Of a DNA stretch of 64,000 nt, positions 1 to 13,687 are shown piece by piece. A program made the position numbers and the translations under genes. The DNA is taken from contig NC_050474.1 in NCBI RefSeq assembly GCF_013373865.1, positions 7,200,061-7,264,060 on the forward strand, in the 5' to 3' direction. This stretch comes from Monomorium pharaonis (lineage: Eukaryota > Arthropoda > Insecta > Hymenoptera > Formicidae). The notes under the pieces were generated by a model that ran no database searches, was not told the origin of the DNA, and saw nothing but the letters and a program-made list of their open reading frames with translations. The stretch's first letter is position 1, and each line of letters begins with the position of its first letter.

Positions 1-795
1 TGCAGCGCTATTATGTGCCTAGTTGCGTCCGCTCTACTCTTCGTGCAATCACACTCGGCCACTGTTTCTTGACACCCTCCGCTTGCCACCAGCTTCGGAA
101 TCCCCATCCTCCCTCTGGGTATACCGTAGGGCTTAACCTCCTTTAACGTCGCCTCTTTTTTACTGCAAATGACTTTTAAGTGGTCTTAAATAGCCCATTA
201 CGTTCAAAAGTGGGTTATGAATGAGCTACGCGTTACGGTACCACGGTGTTACCCGGTGTCTCCCGGGATCGCTTCATGAATTCCCCGCGTCGTACCTAAT
301 TGCGTTGTGTTCGGTAATAGACGTATTTGTTACCCACAGCGATAATTCCTGCCGCCGCAGAGCATTTACAAAAATAGAATTTAACAAACCAGTTTTTCTT
401 TCATTGAAGGACAGATTTTACGTTAACAAATAAGTAATAATAAGATGTTGCTCTTCAATTAACGTTACTGCGTAATTAACGTTAGGCACATATATAAATT
501 TAGACCAGCAAAAGAGAGAACCAGAAATAGAAGTGTTTTGGTGATATGTGATTTTTGTAACAAAAGATAGTTCTTTGTGGTCATATTAAAAATCCTGAAC
601 ACTCCTGCTTTAAACACTCTTTTTTTCTTTTTTTTTCCCGAAAAAAATTAAAGTTATATTTTAAATAAATATGAAAATTTTGATGTCAGCGACTCGATTA
701 ACCACTTGACGGAATAATGAAATTTCAGAGAAAGAGTGGAAAAAGTCAAGTATTACAATATTCCAGACTCATTCGACCCTTTTCTGATGCATATA

Positions 796-930
796 ATCGA
801 CTTTATCCCGATATAAATACAATTCGGATTAATGCATTTTTATTACCACATCGACAGTAACGCTAACTAATACTCGAACGGCTCGTGTTTGCATTAATTC
901 AAATTGTATTTATATCGAAATAAAGTCAAT
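796..930. repeat. Inverted repeat with 41-nt arms
   Basis: Arms 796-836 and 890-930 are reverse complements at 36 of 41 positions, separated by 53 nt. The outer sequence is AT(C/T)GACTTTAT and the inner end is ATTAATGCA. Four of the five differences would be G-U pairs if the minus strand were transcribed, giving an almost fully paired stem. It may be a small MITE or a hairpin RNA locus. No target-site duplication was identified. Confidence 0.6.
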
Positions 931-3900
931 TAAGCTTGGAATATTAAAATGTTGATTTTCTCTTTTTCCTGAGATATTATTCTACCAAATGGTCTTAATT
1001 TATTCAACCATTAAATTTTTATTTGTTTCTAATTTTTGAAAAAAAATTAAGATAATTGTCTAGTTAGAATTAAAAATTTTTAATATGGACACAAAGGATT
1101 ATCTTTAAAACTAATTATATTTCGAAAGTTTTTCACGTTTTTATTGCTAAGGGAATCTCTTCATGTAAAACATTTATTAAAAAATAGGAAAAATATTCGC
1201 AATTAAGAATTCTTATTAAAAAAATAAGAATTACTACTTTATTTTTTGACATAAATCTTCGTTGTGTTTATCAGAATTTTTATTGCTGAATTATCTTAAA
1301 TAATCAATTAAATAGAAAGATATCCGGAAATATGAGAGCGGTTAAATTATGACATTTCCGGTGACGGTGTTATAATGTTCGCGGTGCAATATCATATACG
1401 CGCAAATGTCAACCAGGATAACACAAGGATGGTTATACAAACCACGCCGCAGTTTCTTTACGTTGCATAAAATGACGTGTCGACATAGATACATATGACA
1501 TAACGATAATATGTTTCCACGTTGCGATGTGTGTGACGTAACGAGTCGTTCCAGTTTTACTTGTTGTGTGTAGGCTGATGATACCGCGCCGTATTGCTTT
1601 GAAGTTATAAATCAAAACCGTACGAGTTCTGAATTTCTCTCTTTCTCATTGACAGCCATCAATTTTCATAAACTATTGCGCGCTTTAATTGGCTATTGAT
1701 TGATTGACCGATTTGTGATTGATATTCTGAAATGATAGAATTGATGATATAACTTTTTAGTAATAATCTCAGTTTTTATTAAATTAGTATTTGCTTGTGT
1801 TAACGAGTTTAGGACAATTATTAAGTTTATGATAGAAAAGTACAAGTTACTTGTTATTTTTTATTTCTCTAACAAAACAGAACTTTATTTTTCTTTTATC
1901 TCTATTGGCTTTTTTTTTGTTAACGAGTTTGATACACGTCATTTATTCTTGTATTACTAGTAATAGTTAATGTAACTTATCTCTAATTTTTTAAGAAATT
2001 TACTTTTAAGAAAGATGTCTATTAACACTAACAAAGGAACACAACTAAGTGTCTTTTTTTCAATTTTAATAAGTTTCGGCATGTTAAAACGTAGATAAAA
2101 ATAAAACACTTGTCTTAATAAAAACACAAAAAAAAAATTCTTTTTTGAAGCGTTAAAATTATATAAAAGAAAAACAATTTAAAAATAAAAGTGAAATAGT
2201 TAAAAAGTATTTTATAATAATAATAAAATTAAAAAAATTTTTATAGTATAATTATTTTTATTATTATTATAAAAAGTACTCTTAAAATAATTCAATTTTT
2301 AAAACTTTCCTATCTTTTATCGTTTCGACTATCCTCGCTTCGAAGGACAATCGACTTTTCCAAACGGGTGTCTTATCCATTTTAATATGCAAAAGAGCAT
2401 TTATATAATAAAAAATACATGTTTTTTAATTGTCTACATTTTAACATATCTAAAATTTAAGATAAATACGTAGTAATATTTCCAGGTTAAATTTTAAATT
2501 CTGCCTGGCCTTTAATACGTTCTACTACTGCAAAGTTTACAACTGATAATAAGTTCGCTCTGTTCAATCATGACCTCACTTTTTCGTATCTAAAATTTTT
2601 GCGGAGCCTTTGGTTTTACATCGTTAAACAGCTAATCTTCGTCCCATCGTCGGTGCAATTAATATTGGCCCTCATCGATCACTCTGGCATCGAGCCAGGA
2701 TGCGAAAAAAAATCTTTGTTGGCTTTCTTTCCTCGGTCGTTTTTACGGGAACAAAAATTGCCTCTTGTTAACGCGATCCCATAACGAGTATACTAATTCA
2801 TTTACTTGCTAATATACTCGGAAACGGTAAAAAGGTCCCCCGGGGGTAGAAAACACCCTCAGCACGTATAATTCAAGTTTAAACGCTTTTCATCCCTCTT
2901 TCCTTCTGCGTAATTTATAAATCCTGCAAAAAAGCTTATGAGTGAAGAACTCGAAGGAATGACAGATAAAACCTCTGCGCGTATATAACCTCTTGTTTTG
3001 ATATAAAACTACTTTTATATTCTCGTCGTATATATTACTCAATATAATGCATAGACTATTCTCTCTACCGGTCAAGAAACCTCGTTTATCCGTCGGCCTT
3101 CCCTCGTATAGCCCGAGTTACATAAACGACAAGAACGAAATCGAGTACCTTTGTTTGCATGACAAGACGGATGTTCCGGTGACATGAGTGAGATAACACA
3201 GAGGTCGGAGTTCATGCATTAGGGCAGTATACTTTTGAAGACATATCTTGCCTCGAGACAGCTTCATCTCGGAGATATCAGACGCGGACGAGAGAATGAC
3301 GGACGAGAATGGCTCGACGTAAATCAATAGAGTTACAAGATTCACGAGCGGTCAGCCGTAATTCCGAAAATAAAACGTATCTCCCCCGGTCCTTCGTCGG
3401 TCCCTTATCTTTCCCCCCTCCCCCCACCCCCCCTCCCCGTGGACCGGATCGGACGGAGAGAGGATTTGTCTTGAGCGCGATTTCCGTGGCGTCCGCGATA
3501 GGGGTGTGCCGGGTGTTTTCGCTGGCTTCAAGAGTATCTTTGAGCTTTTAGCCGGAAACCGTGAGTTATCGTGACGCCTTGTTAAAGTTGGCGCGGCTCG
3601 CACAAATTTCTCAAACGTTCGACATCTCGCCGGCATCTCCGTGCCGTTTCCCACCCCCGGATAGGCGGACCGGCGCGGCAGCCTCCCGGGCTACTCGTAT
3701 ATTTCTTATGGTAGTCGACACACACTCTGACGTTACGGAGCAATAAATCAGTTTTTCCATCCCGGACGACGTGCATGACGGCGGGCTCGGATGCTTCTTC
3801 CGCCAATGCGTTATCATCAGCCAGTACACCCGGGGGAGAATCTCCCTCCCGGCCGAAATAGCGAGGGAGAGGAAGGGTGGCAGCGAGGCAAAAAGTATAA

Positions 3901-6244
3901 CTCGTGAGCTTATAAGAACCTTGAATGTTTCCCGCTTCTTATTACACATCGGCCATCACGGCCTGGCTTAAAGCTAAATCCGTACGTGTTTCTCGCGCGA
4001 ATTTCCTCCCGTTCTGTCGGGGCCACTTTAATAAAGCCGGGTTCGCCGACCTAACAATCAGCATTAAGCGGCATTCTGAAGACATTCTGAAGACATTCTG
4101 TCTGTATCATACCGTTTGAATCTCCATCGATTTTACTCCAGAGTAATTTCCTGTGAGCAAGCGAGAGAATTTAATAATAAGCAACTGCGCCCGGCTTCTT
4201 GGCCCCCGTTATTACAACCCTTTCCAACGCGACTAAACTCGTCCCGTTCGTTTGTAGAAACGTTACGGAGCGCCGCTGCCTCGCGCGCGCCGATTAATAC
4301 CGAGAAGAAAAACCGAGAGACGCGAAACGCGACGCCGGGGAATGACGAATGCAATACTTCGTGCCATTGAATTCAGATATAAAGGCGGATCGGGGTTACG
4401 TCATACAAATGGATACCGTAGATCCGGCCGACGCCGAGGGCGCGCGAGGGCGGAACAGCCGTGCGGCAATAAAGTGAAATCTGCTTCGCGTGTGCGTCTG
4501 CCCGGATGGCGGGCATTGAACAGCCGCGGCGGGCGTCGACTGGTTTTCTCTCAGGACCCGGGGAGAAGCGAGGATTCGTATATAAATATAAATGTCGTTT
4601 CAGCGTGTACATAGCCCTCCGCCCCCCCCCCCTCCCCTGCCCTCTTCCGTGCCGCGTATGCATATCTACATTACGTGCATTCACCGTCAAACAGATGCAC
4701 CATGTCCGCCGGCAGCATCCCGCCCCACTCGCGTATGTATGTACATATTTATATCGGGCTCCTTTTGCTCATTACTCGATAATGCGAGTTTCGGGAAAGG
4801 AGGAACGCGCCGGAAGGATTGCTGGACGCGCGCGATGAACCGTTATGATAAACGAGCGCGTTGTAAACGGGCGGAATTAAGCTATCAATCTTCTATCGCT
4901 GGAAACGTAATATTGAAAGTAGTGTGCATCACGTGTTTGTCGCGTAAAATACCTCTTCATAACCAATAAAAATGCAAATAGTCAGATTACCGATACACAG
5001 CATTGTGTAATACAGAACCACGGTCGTTTTCTAATTTAATTTGTCTTTTTTTCCGAGCGGTTTTTTTTTCTCATTTAAAACAACCGATATATACATACAT
5101 GTATTGTCACTCTGTCGTCTCGCGATAACATTGCGGAACTGGTAATTGCCTCTACGATAGCATTCAGGCAGTGATGACAAATGATGTTTGGACTTTGAAA
5201 CAATAGCCGCAATTACTGTGACGGTCACGTCATGCTTCTGTACTTCGTAGCATTGTCATTGTTTCGCAGCCGTAATCGAAGGCCTAATAATGTATCTAAT
5301 AATCAAGTCCGTGTAAATCAATGGAAATGTATCGCTATCGCTCTATCATCTTTAATCTAACAATAATTACGATTTTTCAGTATCGATTTGAGCGCACGTG
5401 GCTTGTAAAAATGTTATAACATTCAAAATACGAGAAAATGCTGCTCAATCAATTTCGTCGCGCGACGTTGCTGTTGCATAAAGGAATGAGTTCTTGCGTT
5501 TAAAGTATTGAGAAAGATGATCTGGTAGAACTCTTGAAAAGATTTTCTCCACAAACGTATTCATGTTTCGAACGCGCGCATTTTGTACTTATTAGCATCT
5601 AGGGCTCAAATTAATTTGAGCTTATCGGAGACGGCGGAACAAGAGGACGGGAAAGACGCATTGGCCGATAGATGCACCTTGCGAGATTCTAACGTCTAGA
5701 CGACGCGGCCACGTGGACAGGCGAATTCTCGTCCTGATAATATGGCGGACGTGAATTCATTCCGTCTGCATGCACCTGCTACCAGTAAATCAATAGCAGA
5801 TACCCGCTGTCGCGTAATTTGCGCGTGGTGGTGCATGTACGGTGTGTGCTACACCCTGTCGCCCCTGAGGGGACCGGCAGCCCCTATGGCGCGATAAGAT
5901 AAATTCTCTTTGACAATAATAGCTGTTAAATATTGGTCATACACACAATCGATGGACCGCAAGGGAAAGAATATGGACGTATTCGAGGTTGCATAATTTA
6001 TTAATGATATCGAGATGATCTACTACTCTCGTAGATGTAATGCTAAATTGAATAAATGGCGTAAACCAATATACAAAAAAAAAAGAGTGAACTCTTAAAG
6101 TAAGAAGAGACACGAATACTTGTAAGCTATGTTTTAACATTTAATGAAAATCTTACACAATATTATTATATTTTATAAAATATGATTATATTAATTACAT
6201 GTTATAAAATACTACATAAATTTTAAATCAGATAACTTTCTGAC

Positions 6245-6245
<1 letters not shown>

Positions 6246-6292
<47 letters not shown>
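6246..6292. repeat. (GA)n microsatellite
   Basis: Nearly uninterrupted AG dinucleotide run of about 45 nt, followed by a degenerate A/G tract. Confidence 0.95.
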
Positions 6293-6295
<3 letters not shown>

Positions 6296-6782
6296 AAAAG
6301 AGAGAGGAAGGGATGGAAAATTAATCGAATGTTCAAAATGTCTAATTAATCAGACGAAATTGCGGTTCCATTAGCGATTTTTATAATTAATAATAAGTGT
6401 AATGTAAATAATTCGGTCGACAAAAATGTTGTAATTAATGCAACGTGACGGAAGAGCGGACCCCGAATTAAAAAATAAATCAATCAATGTATAATAATAC
6501 GCAGCGGCGGTCGAATTGTCAGTAAATCAGCAGTTAATGGACAGCCGGTTAGATTGAATAGCTCTTCCAATTTTAATTTGCAATTCCGCTCGTCGGCTGC
6601 ATATTGCAATAGCCAGTGTACATAACTGTAAAATTTATCCATAACCCTACTGCAAAATGTATAAATAGCGTTAAATCGCGAATGTGAGGTAAATCGAATT
6701 GATATCGAATATGGAGTACAATCGACATTCAATAAATTCAACAACAGCGCGGCCGCGATTTTTGTGCCATTGTGTCATTGTG

Positions 6783-7338
6783 TCATAGCTCCGTCCTACA
6801 CCGTTGACACTCGAAATTCATTCGTGCCACAACGATCCACCACAAGCGTAGCCGAAACCTCTCGAGCGATACTCCCGACTCCTTTGAAGACTCCCCGGGC
6901 GTGATTTTGGCTTCGCGCAGGCTTAAATTTTCTAAATTAGTAGAGCGCGAGGGCGCGATTCGATCCCTTGTTCCTCCCGGCGTATTCAAACTACAGGAGA
7001 TAACGGTAGATGGTGGGATTCCTGTAGTTCGAGGGCCAAAGTTCCGGACGCTGCGTTTGCACTTAACATCAAGGAGCATTCGCGTATATATCGTCCGCGT
7101 ACACATCTTCGTGACTGGAGGCCCCCTACCTTCAAATCGACTGAAATCAAAGTGCTTCACCTCCGCGAGAGCTTCCACCCAGCAAGAGGGAGTCCAAACT
7201 TTTGAGAAAATTGCTAACATTACAAACTTGATATATTATCGAATAAGAAAACTGTGCTTCGCGAAGAGATCGGAGATTTGTACGAAATCTTTCTCAAGAA
7301 AATCATCTCTTCGCTTACCTAATTACCATGTGCATTAA
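6783..7338. repeat. Repeat copy 1 with overlapping sense and antisense 145-codon frames
   Basis: Two 145-residue open frames overlap on opposite strands (minus 7220-6783, plus 6901-7338). The minus frame contains KCKRSVRNFGPR. A block starting at 7028 (TTCGAGGGCCAAA) recurs in diverged form at 8510. The plus strand also has a 9-bp stem, ACTACAGGA/TCCTGTAGT, inside this block. No domain is recognised. It could be a dispersed element or a decayed gene fragment. Confidence 0.4.
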
Positions 7339-8399
7339 CATTCTTATTAAATCTCTCCTTTTCTTGTTTATTTACTTTGCATATTTTGCGCTTTGTTAAA
7401 AGATGCAGTTTTCCGTATCTCAAACCCATATTTCTTTTTATCGTGAAAAAATATCAGATTAGAATTTTTACAATTTCGGAATAACACAAAGGCTTGTTTT
7501 TTTTTTTAATCTCTTTATATGAAAGATATTTTTTTAAAAAAGGTAACGCTGTTATTAAATATTTAGAAGACCCTTACATTTTTTCATTCTTTGTTTGCGC
7601 AAATATACAGAAGACACTAATACACTTAATTTCCTCACTTTTTTTTACAATTGTTTTTGAAATTATTACTTTTTTAAATTATTAATTAATTATAATCATA
7701 AATATATGTATAATTATTCATGATATAAATTTTATGATATAAATTTACTATCATTTGAAGCGGGTATATGCATTCAGATTTCATATCATGTCGTATTGCA
7801 CGTGCGCCAGGAATATTATTGCGGGTAAGTCAAAGGGTTTTGCAAAACCGTGTTCTTTGAAAGCATCACCACGATCGTGATTTCCACGCGAAATTTTCCG
7901 GATTATTCCCGACAGCCGCCCGTGTCGCGTAGTATTGGAATCTATTCAGGACGATGGAGCATTTGCGAAATTGAAACAAATAATTCTCTGCAAATTGCAC
8001 AGGACATCTCTTTGTTTTTACGTGAATTGAGTCGCGTATAATAATCATCTGAATTGCAACGGCTCTGTTACTAAATTCGTAAACGCACTCGTGTGCTTCC
8101 AATTATACCGAGCGAAAATGTTAGTTTTTTTTTTTTTTTTTTTTTTTTATTCAAATTCAGTTTTACACATTTTCAGGAAGGAAAACATATTGTAAATGAC
8201 AAAGGTCCCTTCTCGCGTCGCCTAGAGAGATTTGTCGCAGTTTCCCCGCTCATTCAAGATCCGATCTGCATATTAAACAGCCGAACAGGCTAACGGATTC
8301 CGAATTCAGAAAGGATTGTACTCTTACGCGAGTCAAGGGCTCTCAGAAGGCAGACACTTTGAATATATTGCCGGCATGTTCTCGATTTGTACGCTCGCA

Positions 8400-8645
8400 G
8401 GCGGAAATTTCCGTATTAAGCGTACCGGGCGGTTCAACTTCCGTTTACCATTGAAACTCGTGCGGGTCGTAGGAAGAGAAGAAAGGTAAAGGGGAATTGA
8501 CTCGCACAATTCGAGGGCCAAACTTCCGAATGCTGCGTTCGCATTTAGTCATCGACGAAACGGCAATCGTGCGCAACGCCGGATTAAGCAATTTTAGAGC
8601 CCACCGCGCGAAATTTCCGAGTCCTCCTGCGCTCGCCGGCAAAAT
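8400..8645. repeat. Repeat copy 2, diverged partner of the 6.8-7.3 kb copy
   Basis: The minus strand encodes KCERSIRKFGPR in a 65-codon open frame (8642-8445), in register with KCKRSVRNFGPR of copy 1. At the DNA level TTCGAGGGCCAAA, TTCCG, GCTGCGTT and GCA/TTA are shared from 8510 onward in the same orientation. Most codon differences change the amino acid, so purifying selection is not evident. Confidence 0.4.
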
Positions 8646-11465
8646 ACTTCCGACTTAATTCGATTACCGTGCTCCACAATCCCATTCCGATCCGATTGCG
8701 CTCAGATTCAACGTAATCCAAATTTATTGCGCGTAGGTAGCAACCACCTTATTACAGGTAAAGGCCAAATGATTTCCAAATAGAATAACATTGGGTTTAC
8801 AATCAGCAGTTAAATCTCGAAGTACTTCGTGGTAGAGCAGAGAAGTGAAAATTATTTATGCAGATTTTATTTTGCAACCTTATTTAATACTAACATTAAG
8901 ATAAATCTAATAGTCAATTGATATCTAGTTTTATTTGTATAAGTTAATGGATAGGTAAAATATAATTAAAGGAAAATTTTGTTGAATGCGTACCGGTCAT
9001 TTAAATGGCATCTCATGAATCTTTTATATTTTTAAATGATGTCGATAGAATATAATTTAATGAGTTATAATTAGTTTTGTACGGCTAACAACATTTTAAA
9101 AATCAGGTACAACTGACGTTAATTTTTGATCAATTTAATTTGTTATATTGGTATAAAATTAAACATTGCAGTGATATGTATTTGAAACATGAAATTACAA
9201 TTTCCAAGGTTTATTTATATATAAATTAATAACAAATGGGGAATATATAATAAAAAACAACTTAAGTAATATGCATTATGTTTTCTTACTCTCTACTTAC
9301 AGTCCAGATTGCTATATTGTTTCTTTCTGTGTTTATTTTTTTTATAAGCAGAAAAATTAATGCTCAAAATTAGACAACTGCTCAAAACGAAAACAAAAAT
9401 TGAAAGTAAAAGAGATGAAAGAGAGACGCGGATACGCTAAAAAGTCAAAAAGACAGTTTCTGTTATTTCAACGTTAATAAATATTTAAAATTGAAGATTT
9501 AAACGTATCGCCTTATACAGCTTTTCTAACAAAAGTCGCTTTCTCGACCTATGCCGAGAAATATTCCGTACACGACAGCTTCCTCGTTGAATCAGCACTC
9601 CAGGTACAAACTGTCCGAAAGCATCTTGAGGATGCTGTCTCCCTATCGGCCATTTTGAAAGCTCCGTCTCGTCTCTCGTCCCTTCCAACCTTCTTTTCAG
9701 TGCCATTCTGCTCACTTTCTCTCTCTCTCCTTCTCTCTCCCTTTTTCTTCTTCACCGTTGACTCGCTGCCGAGGCTACCTCTCCATCGAGCTGGCTGGCC
9801 TCGTTACTACTCTAGACGCATAAATTGGGAAAGGTGCGAGCAAAAGAAACCCACCCCCTACAGCGATGCAGCGCCGACGCCTCTCTTCTCCGACATTCAT
9901 TAGATACCTTGTACTAGCGCCGCGGCCGCGGTGTACGCCCTGCTGAGATACGCCCAAGCCCTCTCGTTTATGAAGTAATTTGCTTCCCTGAAAGAGCAAA
10001 GTTCTGCAGGTAGTAATAAGCTTACAGTCGCGTCGTTGCCGCGCAACGAAAATCGACGACGAATCGGCGCCTTTACACCCCCTCCCCCCCCCCTCCCTAT
10101 CCGACGATGCATGAGAGTCGCGGAAAACCGCCGAGACAAAAGTAAACATAAAAAGTTGCTGTACTAAGATCTCGGAAATATAAGTTGCAATTTAGGACAT
10201 TACATCAAGTAAAAGTCAGTCAAGAGGGTCAAACGTTTTGTTGATCTACAAGATAATAATCTAATAAATAATTATAAATAAATAAATCTAATAAATAATT
10301 AAAATAACTGGTAACTTATTGAAAATGAACAGAATAAAATAAGTGAAATTTTGTATTTTGCTCTTAGCACACAGTGTAAAAGAAAGTATATACACATATT
10401 AATTTGTAGAAATAAGTTATATCTGTAAAAAGTGTAAAAGAAGAAAAAATAATTTGTTCAATTATACGCTCAGCAATATATGTATATACATATTTAAATC
10501 TCCATAGATGATGTGTCTTTTATTTAGCCACAATTTTTTAACTGTTTTAAACTGTCAAGCAATCTAGAAAAATTCATGGTTACTTTTCCACACCTCTGCT
10601 ACATTATCAAATAGCTGTTTAACTAAAATATTAAAACTTTTAATTAAAATTGAAATTTGAGATTGAAATTACGCTTGTGCCAAAAAAGACTTACATTTAT
10701 CTGTATGTGATTTGTCGATTTTATTGAAACTATATTTGTAGAGCAGATAAAAATAATAGACACATATTTTTTTATATTACACTTAACACAGTAGTACGGT
10801 TTTAAGGATGAAATCTATTTTTCATATTTATGACTATAAATAATCAACTTGCTGTATTTAACTCACGGTATAGAATTATTTTAGGATTTGAATAAGGGTT
10901 CATCGAAAGCAAATTTAATGCAAAAATTACAGACTTTAAAATGGCGGATCCAAATATGACAACTCGATAAATAATCTTATTTTGTTCTTCGCTGACGCTC
11001 AGGCATAACCGACGAAGAACCGAGGAAAGTCTATTCTCGTTTCGATTTCTTTTGTGTTTTTATTATTTTTTTATATTTCTTAAAATATTTTTTTACAAAT
11101 ATAAAAAGTCTAAATAAAAATTTTGCACCTTGCTTAAGTTTGTGCAATTTTTATAATCTTTACAGAAATAATATACAACAAAAGATTCTTTTAAACACAA
11201 CGAATTTATCCATCAAGCACACTTTATGACTACTTCGACATTGTACACAGCTTCACAATTTTTTTAACAATCCATATTGTTTTCACAACTAGCCAGAATT
11301 TCGTTTTTTTATTTTCACAAAATTATAACTGTACATTTTTCTTGTATATAGATATGCTAATGAGATTGACGAAGTTTTCTTCTGCAGAGTGGAATTTAAT
11401 TCGTTTTAATTTCGTCCACTCTTCCATTACAAAATAACTATTTTATTTCAGGAACTTCCTGATTG

Positions 11466-11483
11466 TCTCTCTCTCTCTCTCTC
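11466..11483. repeat. (CT)n microsatellite
   Basis: Short run of TC dinucleotides. Confidence 0.85.
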
Positions 11484-13488
11484 CGTACGAGGAGTTGCGA
11501 ATGCATTTAATTCGCCTCGGGATTTTACTACTCGGTTTGACAACGTTAAACAGCACCTACGTGTGTTGTGCACCAGCGGCGAAAATACAAATCACTTGTA
11601 TGCGTTCGTTAATTGCGAGTTGGTGCATCGTTTCTAGGAATACACCACACCACACCGTCGGTCGTGTTTTCGTGAAGATTCGCTACGGAGCAAATAGATA
11701 CGGTTTCTTTCACCGCGAACGACTCGCACGCACCGAAATCGAATCACGAAAGCTCGTAAAAGGAGGGGAAAAAAAAAGGGAAAACGTTGGCGCTTTCATT
11801 GTGGACAATTAAACAGACACCCGGGCTGTGAATTGGCGTCGGGCCACTTCCGTGTGACTTTATCAGATCGGTGGTCCCTACGGGAATGGCAAACTGCGCT
11901 GGAAATGGACGGGCCATACCGGACAGCTTCGAAGGGGGTCCCACGTAATACGTTCACGCAGTTAGCACACATGAATACCTTGCAACTTGTACACGTACAG
12001 GAGCGGCGGGAGAGAGGAGGGGAAGAGGGTGCAGGAGGGGGGGGGGGAGAAGGGGGATCTGAAACGCCGGCTCGTCAATACCAACGCCTGTCCCGAAACG
12101 TAATATTGATCACGTTAACGTCGTTTCACGGTTGTCGCGCATTCATGCCGTCGCGCCGGGTAGGTATATTCCACCTCGCGCGATTCCAGCTTATTAAGCA
12201 AAGCGAACGAAAAAGGCGTGTAATTTACATTGGTCGTTGATTCGTCATGCCGCGTTACGTAATGGAATTATACGAAGTCGTTTAGACGCAGACGCGTATA
12301 TCCCCCGTGAGAGGTCAACGTTATATGTTTGACAAAAACTGTCTTCCCGCTCAGCGAACTTCATAACTGAAATGTATAAAACATTAGAATCCGGCATTCG
12401 CCGTCGGAGGCTTAGAGAGTTTTCGCAAAATATGATTTTATTTGAGGTACCAAGTCTTTGGAGCCACGACTCGTCTTCGCCGAGAGAAATGCTGAGCAAA
12501 ATTTGACTGATGTATGACCAATGAAACAATGGCGCTGCGTTAATTAAAAGGTTTGATTATCTAATCAAAATGTTTTGTTAATTGAGATGACAAAATTTTG
12601 CAATTAACATAACGGTATTATTTTATTAGTCACGTATCAACTAAAAGCTATGCTTACTAATACAAAACATTTCTCTCGGCGTTCTGATCGTCAGTTTGTA
12701 TCGTAAAGGAAGATACAGGAAATGATGAAAAATGAACTCTCATAAATTCGAACCGACTTTTCGGGGCGCGATTAATACGACGAATATAATCGCGCACTGA
12801 ACTTGCAAATACGTTTTCGCACTTATCGGATTGTCTCGATTGTAATTCGATTTTTTTCCCCCGAACGATGTACAACACGGCGCGCAATTAATCCTTTTAG
12901 ATCGCGCGCCCGTTGAAGCAGAGGTACACTTTAATTTAATATGATCTGATTATCCACTGATTACCCATCAAACACGACACGCATGTAACGTGTGTACTGT
13001 GCGATTTGCCGGTATGGAACCAACAAATAATAATGGGAAAGCATAGTTGCACTATGTGCACATCGTGAAATTTGCGCGAACATGATGCATGCATTATTTT
13101 CGTCGTGTATCTATTCGTTTTCGTGCTGTGTAGCCAACAGCAAATCGTTTGGTGTTAGCGCGCATGGGACAGATAATTTGATATAATTTTAGCCGGTGTT
13201 TAATAATGGAACGTTAATTATAGAGTAAATGGAATATTAATTACCGTGCAAATTGCACGACAATCTGATAATGTAGAACTGCTAATCAGTGCAAAAGACG
13301 TATTGCCTTAACTCTCGATTATGTGAAGCTGCAGAAAAATCTCAAGAAGTAAGCAAAAACCCGTTTTATTTTATCGCAATCCGAGCAGTTTTCGATATCT
13401 TGAGAGATAATAAATAAATAAGATGTTGTAATAAGATTAATAATGAATTATATCCCTTAAACGCGTTGTTATCAAGTAAAGATAACAT

Positions 13489-13687
13489 ACGGAAAGAACA
13501 GTTTTTGTGTTGAGAAGTCTAAAAATTTAGCTAGATACAGATGTGAAAATAATTTTGTTAGACCATTAAAATAATTGTGCAAGATGTTCAAGCAAAGCGT
13601 CTATATAATACTGCAAAAAATCTTGACATTCCGGTAATTAGTAGTTCAGTTTGGGTTCCTATACCTTGACAAAAACATTCTTTCCGT
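13489..13687. mobile_element. Short terminal-inverted-repeat element, about 199 bp
   Basis: The left end ACGGAAAGAACAGTTTTTGT and the reverse complement of the right end ACGGAAAGAATGTTTTTGT match closely. The interior is AT-rich and has no open frame. No clear target-site duplication is visible, so the boundaries and superfamily are uncertain. Confidence 0.45.

Noticed and set aside
4592..4969. 125-codon plus-strand frame with a polyproline start
   Set aside because: The proline run comes from a C homopolymer. Several frames on both strands are open here because of GC-rich composition.
9549..9755. Minus-strand frame with a good start context (AAAATGGCC, MADRETASS...)
   Set aside because: Only about 35 codons from that ATG to a stop, with no domain, no supporting exon and a competing frame on the same DNA.
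12738..12760. GGTTCGAAT-like B box suggesting a tRNA
   Set aside because: The rest of the B box does not fit and no A box or cloverleaf could be drawn.
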